7,834 nt of DNA. Source: an uncultured Peptococcaceae bacterium. Its GTDB lineage: Bacteria; Bacillota; Peptococcia; Peptococcales; Peptococcaceae. The stretch is taken from positions 1 through 7,834 of the forward strand of contig CALAKO010000015.1 of assembly GCA_937922955.1 (NCBI GenBank), written 5' to 3'. The position numbers were made by a program, and so were the translations under genes. Below the pieces are notes generated by a model. The model saw only the letters and a program-made list of their open reading frames with translations. It made no database searches and was not told the DNA's origin. The stretch's first letter is position 1. Each line of letters opens with the position of its first letter. Positions 7,462 to 7,834 of this stretch are shown here, piece by piece.

Positions 7462-7469
7462 TTGCCTTT

Positions 7470-7476
7470 CTCCTTT
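7470..7476 (-). promoter_or_regulatory. rplS Shine-Dalgarno, decides the start
   Basis: AAAGGAG on the minus strand is 8 nt before ATG 7461, optimal spacing. It directly abuts the 14-base palindrome at 7490-7477, so folding of that palindrome would place a hairpin immediately beside the ribosome site. Confidence 0.85.
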
Positions 7477-7530
7477 CATCTGTACAGATGTTCATAACTG
7501 CATTATGCAGACATCGGACCATCCTGATGT
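7477..7530 (-). promoter_or_regulatory. Structured 5' leader of rplS, candidate L19 autoregulatory leader
   Basis: Three inverted repeats lie in a row upstream of the rplS ribosome site on the minus strand: ACATC-A-GGA/TCC-GATGT (7530-7511), CTGCA-TAA-TGCAG (7510-7498) and the palindrome CATCTGTACAGATG (7490-7477). GATGT (7515-7511) can instead pair with ACATC (7491-7487), enclosing the second hairpin and excluding the third. Leader RNAs for L19 are known in low-GC Gram-positive bacteria (Rfam L19_leader). I infer that this is such an element from position and structure and have not matched it to that model. A caveat is that the TATAAT at 7536 would start RNA near 7525, removing part of the first repeat. 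Confidence 0.5.
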
Positions 7531-7559
7531 ATTATAAACCTGGCCGAGGCCATTAAAAA
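7531..7559 (-). promoter_or_regulatory. Predicted rplS promoter
   Basis: A perfect TATAAT (7536-7531 on the minus strand) lies 17 bp after TTTTTA (7559-7554), a poor -35 that coincides with the T-tract of the upstream tRNA terminator. The -10 is convincing, the -35 is not. An alternative is that rplS depends on an activator or a -10 with other contacts. Confidence 0.5.
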
Positions 7560-7580
7560 AGACATTGCACAAGCAATGTC
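7555..7580 (-). terminator. Intrinsic terminator of the tRNA cluster
   Basis: Two bases after tRNA-Asp the minus strand has GACATTGC-TTGT-GCAATGTC (7580-7561), a perfect 8-bp stem with a 4-nt loop, followed at once by six T (7560-7555). This is a textbook intrinsic terminator and ends the Glu-Val-Asp transcript before rplS. Confidence 0.92.
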
Positions 7581-7582
7581 TA

Positions 7583-7656
7583 CGACGCAGATGGGTCTCG
7601 AACCCACGACCTCCAGCGTGACAGGCTGGCGCTCTAACCAACTGAGCTACTGCGCC
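7583..7656 (-). tRNA. tRNA-Asp(GUC)
   Basis: A 74-nt cloverleaf on the minus strand. The acceptor GGCGCAG pairs with CTGCGTC, followed by discriminator G73, an identity base of tRNA-Asp. The D arm contains AGCTCAGTTGGTTAGAGC. The anticodon stem CCAGC/GCTGG holds loop CTGTCAC, giving anticodon GTC. The T arm is GTGGG-TTCGAGA-CCCAT. CCA is not encoded; the next base is T. It is 2 nt after tRNA-Val and 2 nt before the terminator hairpin. Confidence 0.97.
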
Positions 7657-7658
7657 AA

Positions 7659-7731
7659 TGGACAATGACGGGCTCGAACCGCCGACCCTCTGCTTGTAAG
7701 GCAGACGCTCTCCCAACTGAGCTAATTGTCC
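7659..7731 (-). tRNA. tRNA-Val(UAC)
   Basis: A 73-nt cloverleaf on the minus strand. The acceptor GGACAAT pairs with ATTGTCC, discriminator A. The D arm has AGCTCAGTTGGGAGAGC. The anticodon stem TCTGC/GCAGA holds loop CTTACAA, giving anticodon TAC. The T arm is GGCGG-TTCGAGC-CCGTC with one G-U pair. CCA is not encoded. It follows tRNA-Glu by 27 nt with no promoter visible between them, so the three are probably cut from one precursor. Confidence 0.97.
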
Positions 7732-7758
7732 AAAGTTCACAATACTATTTAATTGTGA

Positions 7759-7832
7759 TGACCAGTACGGGATTCGAACCCGTGAATGTCAGCGTGAAAG
7801 GCTGATGAGTTAAGCCGCTTCTCCAACTGGCC
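7759..7832 (-). tRNA. tRNA-Glu(UUC)
   Basis: A 74-nt cloverleaf on the minus strand, complete but only 2 bases from the window end, so its promoter or further upstream tRNAs are not visible. The acceptor GGCCAGT pairs with ACTGGTC (one G-U), discriminator A. The anticodon stem TCAGC/GCTGA holds loop CTTTCAC, giving anticodon TTC. The T arm is ACGGG-TTCGAAT-CCCGT. CCA is not encoded (the next bases are TCA). Glu-tRNA made from this gene is not a GatCAB substrate; that enzyme acts on mischarged tRNA-Gln or tRNA-Asn. Confidence 0.97.
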
Positions 7833-7834
7833 AT

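Noticed and set aside
7492..7740. 82-residue minus-strand open frame with LAQLGERLP and GAVAQLVRAPACHAGG segments
   Set aside because: These strings are the known false translations of tRNA genes. The frame runs through tRNA-Val, tRNA-Asp and the terminator, so it is not a protein gene.
1..7834. A hidden mobile element, CRISPR array, toxin-antitoxin or other novel multi-gene system
   Set aside because: Both strands are accounted for by tightly packed conserved genes, and the gaps are under 175 bases and filled by promoters, leaders and terminators. No direct repeats, att-like duplications, transposase or unfamiliar gene was found.

Overview
This 7.8 kb window is ordinary housekeeping chromosome from a bacterium that looks like a low-to-moderate GC Bacillota (Firmicute). 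The support is strong AAAGGAG-type Shine-Dalgarno sites, sigma-A-like TATAAT promoters, an NAD-dependent DNA ligase next to gatCAB, and a cysteine-rich (zinc-type) GatB. The order cannot be fixed from this stretch; Negativicutes, Clostridia and Erysipelotrichia all remain possible. Every gene supported here lies on the minus strand, so the window reads biologically from high to low coordinates.

Layout in the direction of transcription: (1) 7834-7555, three tRNA genes, Glu(UUC), Val(UAC) and Asp(GUC), none encoding CCA, closed by a perfect hairpin plus T6 terminator. (2) 7536-7078, rplS (ribosomal protein L19) standing alone between that terminator and its own strong terminator. A TATAAT element precedes it, and its leader holds a run of inverted repeats that could be an autoregulatory L19 leader. 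(3) 7000-5668, a monocistronic iron-type alcohol dehydrogenase with its own promoter and an elongated hairpin terminator. (4) 5613-1, a promoter followed by a tightly packed operon ligA-gatC-gatA-gatB-deoC, with deoC cut by the window edge. Gaps inside this operon are 1 nt, 14 nt, a TAATG overlap and another TAATG overlap.

Functionally, gatC, gatA and gatB encode the heterotrimeric amidotransferase that converts Glu-tRNA(Gln), and often Asp-tRNA(Asn), to the amidated forms. LigA seals nicks in DNA replication and repair. DeoC breaks down deoxyribose 5-phosphate from DNA or nucleoside turnover. Their close packing and overlaps point to one polycistronic message with translational coupling. I see no mobile element, CRISPR array, phage gene, defence system or unfamiliar gene. 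The most interesting non-coding signal is the structured 5' leader of rplS. No intergenic stretch exceeds 300 bases.
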